25,680 nucleotides of DNA from Pelargonium cotyledonis (lineage: Eukaryota; Streptophyta; Magnoliopsida; Geraniales; Geraniaceae). The notes under the pieces were generated by a model. It worked only from the letters and a program-made list of their open reading frames with translations. It was not told the DNA's origin and made no database searches. The translations under genes and the position numbers were made by a program. Of this stretch, positions 1 through 9,504 are shown one piece after another (the first letter of the stretch is position 1; every line of letters starts with the position of its first letter). The DNA is taken from positions 1 to 25,680 of the forward strand of contig JAYMTA010000648.1 of NCBI GenBank assembly GCA_036897625.1, in the 5' to 3' direction.

Positions 1-170
1 AACATTAGGAGGCCTAGTGTTGCTGACCTTAGGAGGCCTAGTGTTGCTGACCTTAAGAGGCTTAGCGCTGCTAGCCTTAGAAGACCTAGTGTTGCTGACC
101 TTAGGAGACCTAGTGCTCCTAAGCTTAGGAGGCCTAGCGCTGCTGACCTTAAGAGACTTAGCCACATGGC
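1..170. repeat. 24-bp tandem repeat array, cut by window edge
   Basis: About seven imperfect units of 24 bp, with a core like AGGCCTAGTGTTGCTGACCTT. Units differ at a few positions (AGG/AGA, GTG/GCG), so the array is not freshly expanded. The period is a multiple of three. One minus-strand frame stays open throughout and gives a basic octapeptide repeat (KVSNTRPP and variants); the plus frame gives a Leu-rich octapeptide. The array continues beyond the left edge, so its full length is unknown. Confidence 0.85.
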
Positions 171-213
171 GCTTTGTGAGTTGTTTGACAAACTTGTAAT
201 TTTTTGGATAGCA
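1..213 (-). CDS. Possible partial exon: basic octapeptide-repeat protein
   Basis: A minus-strand frame is open from a stop at 214-216 to the window edge, about 71 codons. It starts with a Lys-rich stretch (YKFVKQLTKRHVAK) and then reads Lys/Arg/Ser/Pro-rich octapeptides of the type KVSNTRPP. No ATG lies in frame, so if real it would be an internal exon; an AG at the end of TTACAAG (near 193-199) could be its acceptor. The only support is an open frame over a repeat whose length is a multiple of three, which could arise by chance. I do not recognise the family. The composition would fit a basic, low-complexity protein. The alternative is non-coding satellite-like DNA. Confidence 0.25.
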
Positions 214-420
214 TCAACATATGTTCTTAAATATTTGATCTGTTCAGAATTTTTTTTACAATTTCAAAAATCTGCAGTTTTGAACCAGATACCAAACACA
301 ACTCAGATGTTATTCCATACACAGCACAAAAACATCATAGAAATTCATAAACACACAATTTGAACCACAGAAAATTAAAAAAACTTAGAACAGATCAAGA
401 TCTGTCTGCTTCGAGTTGAT

Positions 421-640
421 GAACGCAGCCAACGCCCTCCACGCCGTCGTCCCCAACACCGCCGGCCTCCGCCCGGTTCTCCTACTTCTGCGATCCAGAT
501 CTGTTCCAGATCCAGATCCAGATCCGGCCAACGCAACAGTGCGATACGGCGTCGGTTTAAGCTTCTCCGGCCGTCGGTTGTGAAGCGTGAGGCCGCGCTT
601 CTTCGCTCGTCAGTTGGACAAGCGTCAGGAGAGAAATATG
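421..640. other. GC-rich patch with CCAGAT hexamer repeats
   Basis: This stretch stands out from its AT-rich surroundings. It contains many CCG/CGCC words and a short CCAGAT repeat near 497-522. No open frame of useful length was seen. It could be the transcribed leader of a decayed gene or part of a transposon end. The 171-420 interval to its left is AT-rich and holds nothing I can name. Confidence 0.35.
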
Positions 641-650
641 ATTAGTAGAG

Positions 651-845
651 GAGAGAGATGGATCTGTACTTTTTTTTTAAACCAATGGTTCTGTAGTTAA
701 ACGAAGAAGAAGATGAAGAAGCAAAGCAAATGAGAGAGAAGGGTGCAGAGATGGATCTGTACATTTTTTTTTTTGAAATCAATGGGTCTGTGTACTTCAA
801 TGAAGAAGAAGATGAAGAAGCAAAGCAAAGGAGAGAGATGGGTGG
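651..845. repeat. Imperfect tandem duplication, unit ~90 bp
   Basis: The word AGAGATGGATCTGTAC starts at 654 and again at 747, and the unit's flanking GAGAGAGATGG returns at 831. Each unit then has a poly-T run, AATGG(G/T)TCTGT, and GAAGAAGAAGATGAAGAAGCAAAGCAAA. That is two units of about 87-93 bp plus the start of a third. Short open frames here follow the AAG/GAA runs and are not treated as genes. Confidence 0.75.
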
Positions 846-879
846 AAAAAATGGCTTCTTTTTTCAGCAGTAAAAAATA

Positions 880-1135
880 CACCTCAGCAGTCAAAAAATA
901 CACGTCAGCGTATTTTTTTTTTCCAGCGAGGCAGTACAGCTTCTACGTAGGTGATACTTAACGGATTATAAATTGACAAAATATTACCACGGGTATCAAT
1001 TGGATATAAAATAAAAGTATGAGTACCAAATTGAGTGTAAAATAATAGTGTGGGTACTCAATTGGACCGAATATAAGTGTAGGTACTAAATTGGATACAC
1101 TTGCAAAGATTGGGTGCTAAAAAAAAAATTTATCC
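880..1135. repeat. Dispersed repeat, copy 1 (GTACCAAATTGAG type)
   Basis: The segment runs from CACGTCAGCGT and TTCCAGCG, through phrases such as AAAATAAAAGTATGAGTACC and ACCAAATTGAGTGTAAAATA recurring about every 35 bp, to an end of GGGTGCT plus poly-A and TTATCCC. The same ordered landmarks recur at 15460-15790, so this is one dispersed family. Coding content is absent. The class is unknown; a non-autonomous transposable element or its terminal region is the likeliest reading. The following 1136-1560 interval is AT-rich with no gene seen. Confidence 0.6.
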
Positions 1136-1997
1136 CCCCAATATATGTACGATGACATTTTGGAGTCTTCATGCTTCATATGAGGAAAGATGACGTGGCA
1201 CGTGTATATGATGCGGCAGAGTGAGGTGGCAAGGAGTGGTGACGTGTCCGGTTGCAACCTGTGATTGCAGGTTATTAAGATTAAAATTTAAAACATGTAA
1301 AGTTCAGAGATGAAAACAAATAAAAACTCTAAATAGAGGTCAACTATAAAGTTCAGAGTTTTAATTCATGTAAAGGTGATCAATTTTTGTAATTTGACAT
1401 CCCATCTCCATTTTTCCTTCCCCTTTTCATTGTGTAATTGTACTTAACTTTTGTAAACCAAGATTTGCAATTAATAGAAAATCTTTTGTAATTATGGATT
1501 GTCAACCATAAAAGGAAGCTCATTTGTTTCATATTTCCACACATTTCCAACTCAAACAAAACTCAGATCTCTATTACCACCAATCTGTTGAGGTGTTTTT
1601 GTGGGTGAAGAACATTTTCAAGGTATGTTTTCAACATTTGTTCCTCATTTGAATTGTTGTGGTTGTGTTTCATTATGAACATTTTATTACTTTTTTGATG
1701 TGCATATGCTAGTTTAAAATTAGTTATGTATTTTAAATTTGTTATGCGATTTTATAATCTAAAATATTGTTTGATGTGAAGTTGATATTTTTGAGTTATG
1801 CATGAACAATGGTCAACTGTTTAAAAATCTGGTCGACCATTTAATGGCAGTTTGCAAAACAAGTTGGAACACAATTATATTATCATGTATATGGGGTTCT
1901 CGCACAACTCATAAAAGATGTTATGTTATTATGTAGTTGTTATTTGTTTGGTGGATAAGTTAAATAATAATACTCCATACTATCCGGACATGAGTAA

Positions 1998-3108
1998 TGT
2001 GTTCCCACAAAGATTTCTAACCTATCAACAACACATGGAAGATCTCCGTTTCAGCGATGGCCCCCAGAGATTAGCCAGAAGTCTAGAACGAAAGCTAAGG
2101 GAAAGCAAAAGTCCAATAACGCAGTAGAACAATTGGATGAAGGAACCAAAAAACTAGTTTGGTCACGTGATCAGGTGTTGTGCTTCTTAGAAGCTTGCAA
2201 AGAGGAGATCAAGAAAGGGAATAGACCGAGTTCCCATTTTACTCCGATTGGTTGGAGTAATATAGCTAAAGAAATGCTAGAGGGCAAGGGGCTAGTGTTG
2301 TCCACCAAGCAATTGAAAAACAAGTAGGACTATATGAAGCGTGAGTGGAATGCATATAAGAACTTGATCTATGGACAAATCGGTCTCGGGTATGATAGTG
2401 TTAATCACACAGTCATGGCCGATAAATCGTGGTGGGACATGAAGATTAAGGTTAGCGTACTATTCACTATGTTTTTCTCATTTCCGGCAAATTTCATTCA
2501 CTACAATTTATGTGAATTTATATATTTGTGATTTTTCTCTTTATTAGATGAACCAATCATTTGGCAAATTTAAAGGAAAGAATTTGGACATATATGAGAT
2601 CGATTATCGCGAGATGTTTAGTGATGTTGTGGCCGGTGGAGATAGTACTTTTAATCCCCACAAAGACGTTAATATTCGGGAGGAAGAAACAATTGATGTG
2701 GAAGGTAGTGGCGATTCAGAAGACCCCATAGATATCTCTCTGGATGACCCGGTTGGCCTTGATGACATGGAAGAAGATATGGTTGGTAAAAGTAGCACTC
2801 ATGTGAAGACCCCGACATTATCGGCATCGTCAAAAGATATGAAAACCAGAAAGGCAAGAAGGGAAAAACATACACGAACTCCACCATTGTCGGAGTCTCT
2901 TCATAAATTTCTTGGAAAGATGGATGCATGTCATTCAGAATCAACTGTATCTGATAAGGAACGTGCATCGATTAATGAAACTAAACGTATAATGCAAAAC
3001 AAGGCTGGCTTGGAATTTGGTAGTAATCTGTGGATGGAAGCTATGACGATCTTCATGAACAAGGAGTACCGTGAGTGGTTTGGAACTTGTCGAACGGATG
3101 AAGAATGA
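1998..3108 (+). pseudogene. PIF/Harbinger Myb/SANT-like protein gene (broken)
   Basis: The reading frame is open from 1998. It carries the Myb_DNA-bind_3-like core: LVWSRDQVLCFLEACKEEI near 2151-2210, then a conserved tryptophan in IGWSNIAKEM and the LSTKQLKNK segment. An in-frame TAG at 2325-2327 interrupts the position where the family has Trp (LKNxWDYMKREW), most simply a TGG-to-TAG change. The frame resumes with DYMKREWNAYKNLI and DKSWWDMKIK. A 97-bp intron (GT at 2451, AG at 2546-2547) joins to the acidic and Ser/Thr-rich second exon, 2548-3108, ending in a TAA-free stretch and a TGA. No in-frame ATG was found before the Myb region, so the start may be in an unrecognised exon; an ATG at 1990 is in another frame. 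Role by family: DNA-binding partner of the transposase. Confidence 0.7.
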
Positions 3109-3330
3109 ATAATTTACTTGAAATATGCCATCCGGAGATAGCACATGAAATGTGGAACCATTTGTCCAAAACTATGATATAGTACTAGGTTCATGATAAA
3201 CTGGTTATGTTGTTATGTTTTGTTAAAGTTGAATTCCGTTATTAATAATATATGTCATAACTATGTTAGTCAATATGCACTACGTTGTCTTTAATTTTAT
3301 GTATTCAATTAGTTTACTTTGTTGGTGTAG

Positions 3331-4716
3331 ATGGTCATTGAAGATTTGTTTTTCAAAGATGTATACGATTCGTTTGATAACTCTGTTGCCGAACGTGCAC
3401 CTACAAGAAAGGAAGACAGTGATTTGAAACAAAAGAGAAGGACAATGTTTTCACAATTAGGTGGGATTTTCGCAATTGGATTAGATGAATACATAAGGAG
3501 ATGTGCTCTTAAACACAGAGTCAAAACATCGGTTCGCACAGGCCACAAGCTTATTCAAGAGATATTATCATCGAATCTAAGAACTTGCTCGAGAATCTAC
3601 GTTTACATAAGCCTGTATTTGACAAGTTATGCAATGAATTAGTGACAAATTACGGTCTTCAAGGTTCAAGATGGATGGATGTTCAAGAATCAGTGGCCAT
3701 TTTTCTGATAATTATTGGTCACAATGTGAATTACAGATTAATGCAATTACTGTTCAACCACTCAGGTTAAACTATACACAATGTCTTCCACAAGGTGTTG
3801 CAAGCAATTGTTAAAATGAGTCCATATTTGCTCTGTCCAGATCACAACTACAACGAAGTCGTTCATCCGAAGTTGGTCAATAATTCACGGCATTATCCCA
3901 TTTTCAAAGTATGGTAAAGTTTTATTCTTTTAACTGCAATTACCATATTGAATTATGTAAATTATTTATGAACAAACCTACATTTTTTATTAATAGGATT
4001 GCATTGGTGCCATTGACGGGACGCATGTCAAAGTTGTTGTCAGTCCTGAAGAAGCTGCGAAATTTAGGGGGAGAAAAGAAATAACAACTACTAATATATT
4101 GGCAGTGTGTGATTTTAACATGTATTTCACTTTCGTTTGGGCCGGATGGGAAGGTACAGCACACGATTCTCGTATATTTAATTTAGCATTGCGTGATCCA
4201 GAACTTCACTTCCCTCACCCTAAAGAAGGGAAATATTATGTGTTGGATGCTAGGTATTCTAATAATAGAGGATTTTTAACACCATATACCGGTCAAAACC
4301 TGAGGTATCATATTTCTAATTTTCAACGAGGTCAAACGCAAGGTTATAGACAACCTCAAGGATGCAAAGAAAAATTAAACTATTTACATTCCTCTATTCG
4401 TAATATAATTGAACAAACTTTTGGGGAGTGGAAAGCTAGATTTTCAATTTTGCAGGACATGCATAAAGGGTATTCGTATGATGACCAAGTACGTATTATA
4501 GTTTCTTCGATGACAATAAACAACTACATTCGAAAGCAAAGCTATACATATAATGGGTTTGAAATTGTAGAGCAGGAAGAGTATGTTCCATATTCCGCCA
4601 ACAAGGTCCAAGAAGTAGAAGATGGACAAGAGGCACCTACGTGTCCAAGTACCGTTCATGCGGAGCAGATGAATGAATTTAGAGATTATATATCTTTTAT
4701 AATAGATGTAATGTAA
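3331..4716 (+). pseudogene. PIF/Harbinger DDE transposase (broken)
   Basis: The family transposase (DDE_Tnp_4-like nuclease) cuts and joins element ends. Three parts are visible. Residues from 3331 lead into the helical N-terminal region. A 97-130 residue middle part includes LHKPVFDKLCNEL and WMDVQESVAIFLIIIGH. The catalytic part begins DCIGAIDGTHVKV, then GTAHDSRIFNLALRDPE, YYVLDARYSNNRGFLTPY and RNIIEQTFGEWKARFSIL. The two Asp (AIDGTH, HDSR) and the Glu (IEQTFG) expected for catalysis are intact. The gene is split by a missing base near 3588 and an in-frame TAA at 3768-3770 (family residue Glu). An 88-bp intron, 3909-3996, with GTATGG and TTAATAG borders is phase 0. Only three changes separate the gene from an open frame with its intron, so decay is recent. 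Stop at 4714-4716. Confidence 0.85.
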
Positions 4717-4859
4717 TATAGAATTTCATGTTTTGAACAATGAAATGTGGTCGAAATTCTGCATACTATATATAATGGTCGAATTTAAGTACAATGAATA
4801 TATAATGGTCAACCGTTTCTGACATATGGTTAACCGAACCTGGGCAGTTCACAATACAT

Positions 4860-5040
4860 ATAAAATGCTCAACAAAATCCAAACTAACATCCAATATAAC
4901 AAAATCCATAATAACATCCAACATCCAACATTCATAACAATATCCAAAATAACATCCAACATTGAAAACAAGTAACAACATCCAAAAATGTAACAACATC
5001 CAAAAGAACTAACAACATCCAAAAAAACATAACATCCCAA
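4860..5040. repeat. Degenerate AACATCCAA motif repeat in 3' flank
   Basis: The words AACATCCAA and ATAACATCCAA recur roughly ten times at irregular 15-25 bp spacing, right after the stop of the minus-strand gene at 5054. On that gene's strand this would be a GTTGGATGTT-rich 3' untranslated region. No coding content is supported. Confidence 0.6.
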
Positions 5041-5053
5041 GTACCTACTTCTC

Positions 5054-6158
5054 CTACTTGTTCGCCACATCCTTCAACAATTGCTCTAGTTTCTTGAACC
5101 TTTTGTTGAACTTCTTGTGCAGGAGAATGACATCACCATATGTGGCGGCTCTATCAAGCGGGCCTTCGGGCATCTTACCTTCAGAACTACGTTCAACATC
5201 TTCAACATTTGCATTTGATGTCCCTGCCTGAGCACCTAAACCCCCTCCTAATGGAGTCGAAAGAGGATTATCCAAATTCATCGGTGTTTGACCTCTAGGT
5301 AGCAAAGGAAAGTCATCCAATTTTTTGCTCGGTTTTGTTATTTTCCACACTTGTTCTGATTGCACAAACTTCAGTTTCATGAAAGCTAGTCTAGAGGATG
5401 ATAAAAATTCTGGCTCTTGACTAATTCCCCCTTTAAAGGAACACCCTATGTTTTGAGGATTCTCATAATTATCATTCCAAAGGAAAGCCCCATGTTACCT
5501 CCAGAAGTAGCAATATGCCTCATATGGTTTAAAATGAGGTAAGGCATGTAAATCCTACGGTGCGCAAGTATGTGCCACAAAATACATTGATCAGTGATTG
5601 TCATTGTTGTGAGATTCCCTCCTCTAGGCACAATGCATTCTATAACTATCTTGTGCAAAATTCTAATATAAGGATTCAAATCCCTGACCTTGTTTGGAAT
5701 AGAAAATTGTTTAAAACAATCGGGATAAATCCAATTACCAACTGTTTCTCCCTTACTCACAGCAAAAAAATTGGCATATTCATTATAATCAAACGGGTCT
5801 TCTTCAAAATTCAATGCATCTGTAATGACTTGTTCATCAACCTCTATTCTTATCCCATTAACAAAAGTCTCATAATCATACCCATCATCATCTTCATGTT
5901 GTTTCTCTACCCAATTGTTATAAAAATACTTAACTAACTCAGGGTAAATAGGTTCTTCTATGGTGCAATATTCATCTAGCCCCACATCATTCAACCATTT
6001 AAATATGGGCATACCAGTAGCTCATCAAAATTAACCATAGTACCTCCAACAATTGGACGTTTAGAGGTTGTAGTTACGAATTTTTCCTTCTGCTCGTCAT
6101 CATTAAACTTTTTCATTTGTCCCTTCCCTTTCACTTTTGGATTTCCTTGTGACTTCAT
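5054..6158 (-). pseudogene. 'Putative plant transposon protein'-like gene, two frameshifts
   Basis: The start is ATG at 6156-6158 (MKSQGNPKVKGKG), just downstream of a good 3' splice site (ATATTTTGTAG). A Lys-rich N-terminus leads to RPIVGGTMVNFDELLV, where the frame breaks near 6009. The second frame (6012-5446) reads MPIFKWLNDVGLDEY, EEPIYPELVKYFYNNW, ETFVNGIRIEVDEQVITDAL and TDQCILWHILAHRR. This order matches the plant domain where a P-V-Y-PELVREFY segment is followed by F-V-(R/N)-G and later LPYG-LLTRIF. The frame breaks again in an A run (T run at 5451-5454 on plus) at MRIL, and continues as NIGCSFKGGISQEPEF to a coiled-coil C-terminus (LLHKKFNKRFKKLEQLLKD). The function of the family is unknown; it is spread by transposable elements. 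Each lesion is one base, so sequencing error is possible. The family assignment is from recalled motif order. Confidence 0.55.
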
Positions 6159-6905
6159 TGAAACTACAAAATATAAAAACATTCACATATGCAATTGTCA
6201 AATAGAGAAGCATTCAAGTAAATATAACCCCTAATTAGTACAAAATTCTCAATAACTTCAAAGTAGTAACAACTTCCCAAATACAGAAACCCCTTTCTAG
6301 TTGTCTAACAAATTAAGTACGATTTGACTCCTCATCAAGTTCTAAACTTACTACAAACTGCTAGCAACAAAGAGATAGAAATTTGAATCACTATACTCTA
6401 ATTTTATAACACAAAACTTTAACATTTTACATATTTCATATTAAACCACCACATAACTCATATTAAGACAGCCACTGATCTACAAAAGGTAAAATAAAGT
6501 GAGTTTGCTGGGTATAACGAGATTTCATTAACCTTAGTATAAAAGAACACAAATTAGACTCTATTTTTTGTATTACTCTTTTTTGGATATGAAATTATAA
6601 AATGCCACTGGGCTCTTTCTAAAGTACATTAAATTAGAACTTGGATTCCAACCCTCTAAAATCTAACAAAGATAAGAACAGTTTCATGTGCATGACTATT
6701 ATACAATATTCTCAAACACATCAAAAATTTAACGGAGCTGTAGTATAGCCTCTCCCGATCTAACAGGTGTAATGTTGAAATCAAGAAATCACCTTCCCTG
6801 CAGCGGAACAAGGGACTTCCGGCGACGACAACCAGTTCAGGCGGAGTATAGATCGGTGACGGCGACGAACGGTGGTCTAAAGAGCGTGGGTGAATAAGAG
6901 ATAAG
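6159..6905 (-). promoter_or_regulatory. 5' leader with intron for the minus-strand gene at 5054-6158
   Basis: On the minus strand a GC-rich stretch (about 6900-6790; GTCGTCGCCGG, CCGCTGCAGGGAAG) looks like a first non-coding exon. It is followed by a GTGATTTC donor near 6791 and a long AT-rich, U-rich interval ending in ATATTTTGTAG at about 6167-6177, a few bases before the ATG at 6158. A roughly 620-bp 5'UTR intron is inferred. No other gene is seen in 6183-6790. Upstream, 6905-7400 is AT-rich, contains CTTACCGAGACTTTCAG twice (near 7178 and 7236), and holds no coding signal. Confidence 0.4.
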
Positions 6906-7419
6906 AGACAAATCTGCTTTTAATATTTTAACCTAACTGACATTAGGTTTTATTACTCATTTTTAATTAATTTTTATTTATTTATTAACCACTAATATGG
7001 TTAACCGTTATTTCACTTGGTCAACCATTTCGTTGACGTTAAATTGAATTCAATTAATTAATTATTACCATTTTTGCATTCAATTTTAATAATAATATGG
7101 TAATACTAATTTTAAGGGCAATTTGGTTATTTGCACTTTAAAATTAACTTATCGGATTATTTTACATAACACCTAACTTACCGAGACTTTCAGTCAGTCA
7201 TTTACAAAACATAACTGACTTAACGGAGCAGCAACTTACCGAGACTTTCAGCTCCTTACCGAAACTTACCAAAACTTACCGGCATGATCCAGACTTGACA
7301 AACAAGCTCTTAGTGGTTTAACTCCTCTTAACGTTAGCTACCAAAAGATTTTCTAGTACATTGACAAAAATAAAAACATCAGATGGCCGACACTTCCCGC
7401 GTGAGAAATTTAAGGACGA

Positions 7420-7553
7420 GACAAAGACAAATCATGTGTCTTGCACTAATGCATTGGTCATGACATTGAGGATTTCTTTGTCCTCAAGGGAACCATGGAA
7501 AAACTTTTGGCCAAAAGAAAGCTCAGCCAATTCAAAGCAAGGCCATGAGAGGG
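7420..7553 (+). pseudogene. Gypsy gag C-terminal remnant with zinc-knuckle-like motif
   Basis: In the frame starting at 7420 the sequence reads DKDKSCVLH, a stop at 7447, then CIGHDIEDFFVLK and GTMEKLLAKRKLSQF. This matches the gypsy gag tail whose usual form is Y-C-x-F-H-x-x-x-GHDTE-(D/E)-C-x-x-LK. The Cys, His and GHD elements survive and the last Cys is Phe. The stop replaces a residue between the first His and the GHD. Two competing open frames overlap this stretch and have no family resemblance. Confidence 0.65.
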
Positions 7554-7639
7554 AAATCAAGGGGGAATAAGAAGAAATCACGGAGGAAGAAAGAGAGGCA
7601 TGGAAGATGACCACGCCTATGGTGGGGGCTTTGATCATG

Positions 7640-8330
7640 TAATATAAATGATCCAAAAAGAAAGGTGCACCATTTCTCAAGTCAAAGAGAGAATTTTTGC
7701 CCTCAAGAAGGAAGTCGTCATGCCTCCACCTAAAGACACAAGAAAGATAGATTGGTCGTGGACCATCTATTTCATTGATGAAGAACTCGCTCCCAAAATG
7801 ATAAGGAAAGATCCTATAGTCATTTCAGCAGGGATCATTCACAGTGAAGTCCAACGAATCTTCATTGACAACTTCCTCCATCAGGACTTCTTCCAGAAGT
7901 AGGAGTTGTAAGAAAGTTCTCTAAGAGAATTCAAGGGTATGTTTATGAGCTTCAACGATGTCATCACACTCGCCAAAGGGATGATCTCCATTCCTATCAC
8001 ACTAGGCCACTACCCCAAAACCAAGACTTACGTTTGTGACTTCGTGGTCATTGACATACCATCTGACCGCAACGCTATTTTTGGTAGGCCGCTAATCAAA
8101 GCCTTCGGGATGGTACCCAACGGACTCCACTAGACAGAGGGCAAAATTCCTCACTGAAGGAGTGGAGACCTTCATGGTAAGCTTGCGCAAAGTGTTGGAA
8201 CACTTGGTGAAAGAAAGGAAAGGAAAGAATCTGTCCACTATCAACCGGTCCCTAGACATGAAGCGCAAGAGGGCACAATCAGACTTGGTGCCAAAAAATG
8301 TTGAAAAACATCTAGCTCTATAAGATCCTC
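7640..8330 (+). pseudogene. Gypsy aspartic protease remnant
   Basis: The first part (to 7902) reads ISFxDEELAPKMIRKDPIVIS and SEVQRIFIDN, where the family has a (V/I)D-(T/G)-GSS active site. Here the residues after the Asp are scrambled (IDNFLHQDFF), so the catalytic loop is lost. A second open stretch, 7939-8133, gives YPKTKTYVCDFVVIDIPSDRNAIFGRP, matching the conserved end of the protease (F-x-V-V-x-x-x-S-x-Y-NAILGRP). A frameshifted tail to ~8320 reads TEGVETFMVSLRK. At least two stops and two frame changes separate the parts. Confidence 0.65.
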
Positions 8331-8372
8331 TAACCAAGCCTAGGGTCTAGTAAGGAAAAGAAAATAAAGGAG

Positions 8373-9480
8373 TTGACCTCTCAGCTGAGAAGAAAGAAAG
8401 ATAAAAAAACTAGAAAATTATCTAAGGGAAATTCTTCCTTGAAGAGGGGAGTCAAGCCCTACAAAAAAGAAACTACTACTAAGAAAAACAAAGTGGTGTC
8501 CACAAAAAAATATGTCACCATAACTTCAGTTGCCTCTAAAGGGTCTTCTAATAAGCTAAGTTCAGCCACAAGAAAGATTGCTTCCTCAGACCCTAAAAAG
8601 ATCAACCTGGGAGATGATGAGGTCTTGCAATATAAGGACCTCAGTGGTCAGGATGATGGAAGCTTAGAGAATGAAAATCTATTGGAAGAGGAAAGTTGCC
8701 CACTTGAAGAAGAGGAAAATGAGGTGCAAGAAAAAAGTTGTAGGATCAACATCTTCCTAGGGGAACTTGACCCCAGAGTAAGTAAGGTGCGCCTAGAGGC
8801 AGGGGGGGGAAACAGAGAAGGTGATTTTTAATGAGCTTGATCTTGAAAAAAATTTCAAGATTGGAAAACTCTTCACCCTCAAGAGAAAAAAAAAACTGGT
8901 AAACCTCCTAAGGGAGAATAATGATGTATTTGTCTGGGTCCCAACAGACATGGACCTAGAACTGGCTAAACATCGCCTAGATATCATTCCTGGGTCTATC
9001 CCAGTGAAGCAAAAAAGAAAATATTTCTCAAAAGACAAGGAGGAAGCTATCAAGGCTGCGGTGAAGAAACTGTTGGAAGCATGATTCATTAGGTAACTCA
9101 AATACCTCCTGTGGCTGGCCAATGTGATCATGGTGTCCAAAAGGGATATAAGCAAGTGAAGAATGTGCGTGGATTTCACCATCTTGAACAAGGTCCGCCC
9201 CAAAAATGATCACTTTCTCCCTCACCTTAACAAACTTGTAGACTCTAGTACGGATGATATGCTCATTTTTTTCTTAGATGCTTTCTTTGGTTATCACCAG
9301 ATTTTCATGTATCTTGGCAACCCGGATAAAACAACATTTATAGCGGTAGGTTCGATTTACTATTACATAATGATGTCATTTGGTTAAAAATGTTGGGATG
9401 ACCTATCAAAGAATGGTCAACAAGATCTTCGCCTCCCAGATAGGCCGAAATCTTGAAGTCTATGTTGACAAAGATCAAAG
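8373..9480 (+). pseudogene. Gypsy protease-RT linker and reverse transcriptase remnant
   Basis: From 8373 to 8831 there is a Lys-rich then Glu-rich linker. From 8821 the RT N-terminus is clear: KKLVNLLRENNDVFVWVPTDM, LAKHRLDIIPGSIPVKQKRK, KEEAIKAAVKKLLEA. After stops at 9082 and 9094 the frame resumes with WLANVIMVSK and CVDFTILNKV (9163-9387), then FFLDAFFGYHQI, the first catalytic Asp region, and later GRNLEVYVDKD. The family's YVDD box is therefore YVDK, with the second Asp lost. The RT ends about 9480, where the thumb and RNase H should follow but do not. Confidence 0.75.
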
Positions 9481-9504
9481 ATGTTGGATCAATGACACCC
9501 TAGA

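Larger units (their letters stand above)
1560..4740 (+). mobile_element. PIF/Harbinger-type DNA transposon, inactive
   Basis: Two adjacent plus-strand genes, a Myb/SANT-like protein and a DDE transposase of the HARBI1/PIF/Pong type, form the usual coding pair of PIF/Harbinger elements. In the known family the Myb-like partner helps target the transposase to terminal sequences. Both genes are broken here, so the copy cannot make its own transposase. I could not find a convincing pair of terminal inverted repeats with a TTA/TAA target duplication, so the ends given are only the coding span plus nearby leader. Motifs resembling GGTCAAC(C/T)GTT occur near 1808, 4807, 7001 and 7020 and might be subterminal repeats of a longer element. 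Confidence 0.75.

Noticed and set aside
1136-1560. Search for a Harbinger 5' terminal inverted repeat
   Set aside because: No word here pairs convincingly with sequences after 4716 or near 7300, and no TTA/TAA duplication could be set.
2604-2968. Two minus-strand open frames
   Set aside because: They are shadows of the second exon of the Harbinger Myb-like gene.
5560-5937. 125-codon plus-strand open frame
   Set aside because: It is the antisense of the plant-transposon-protein-like gene, which shows family motifs; the plus frame has none.
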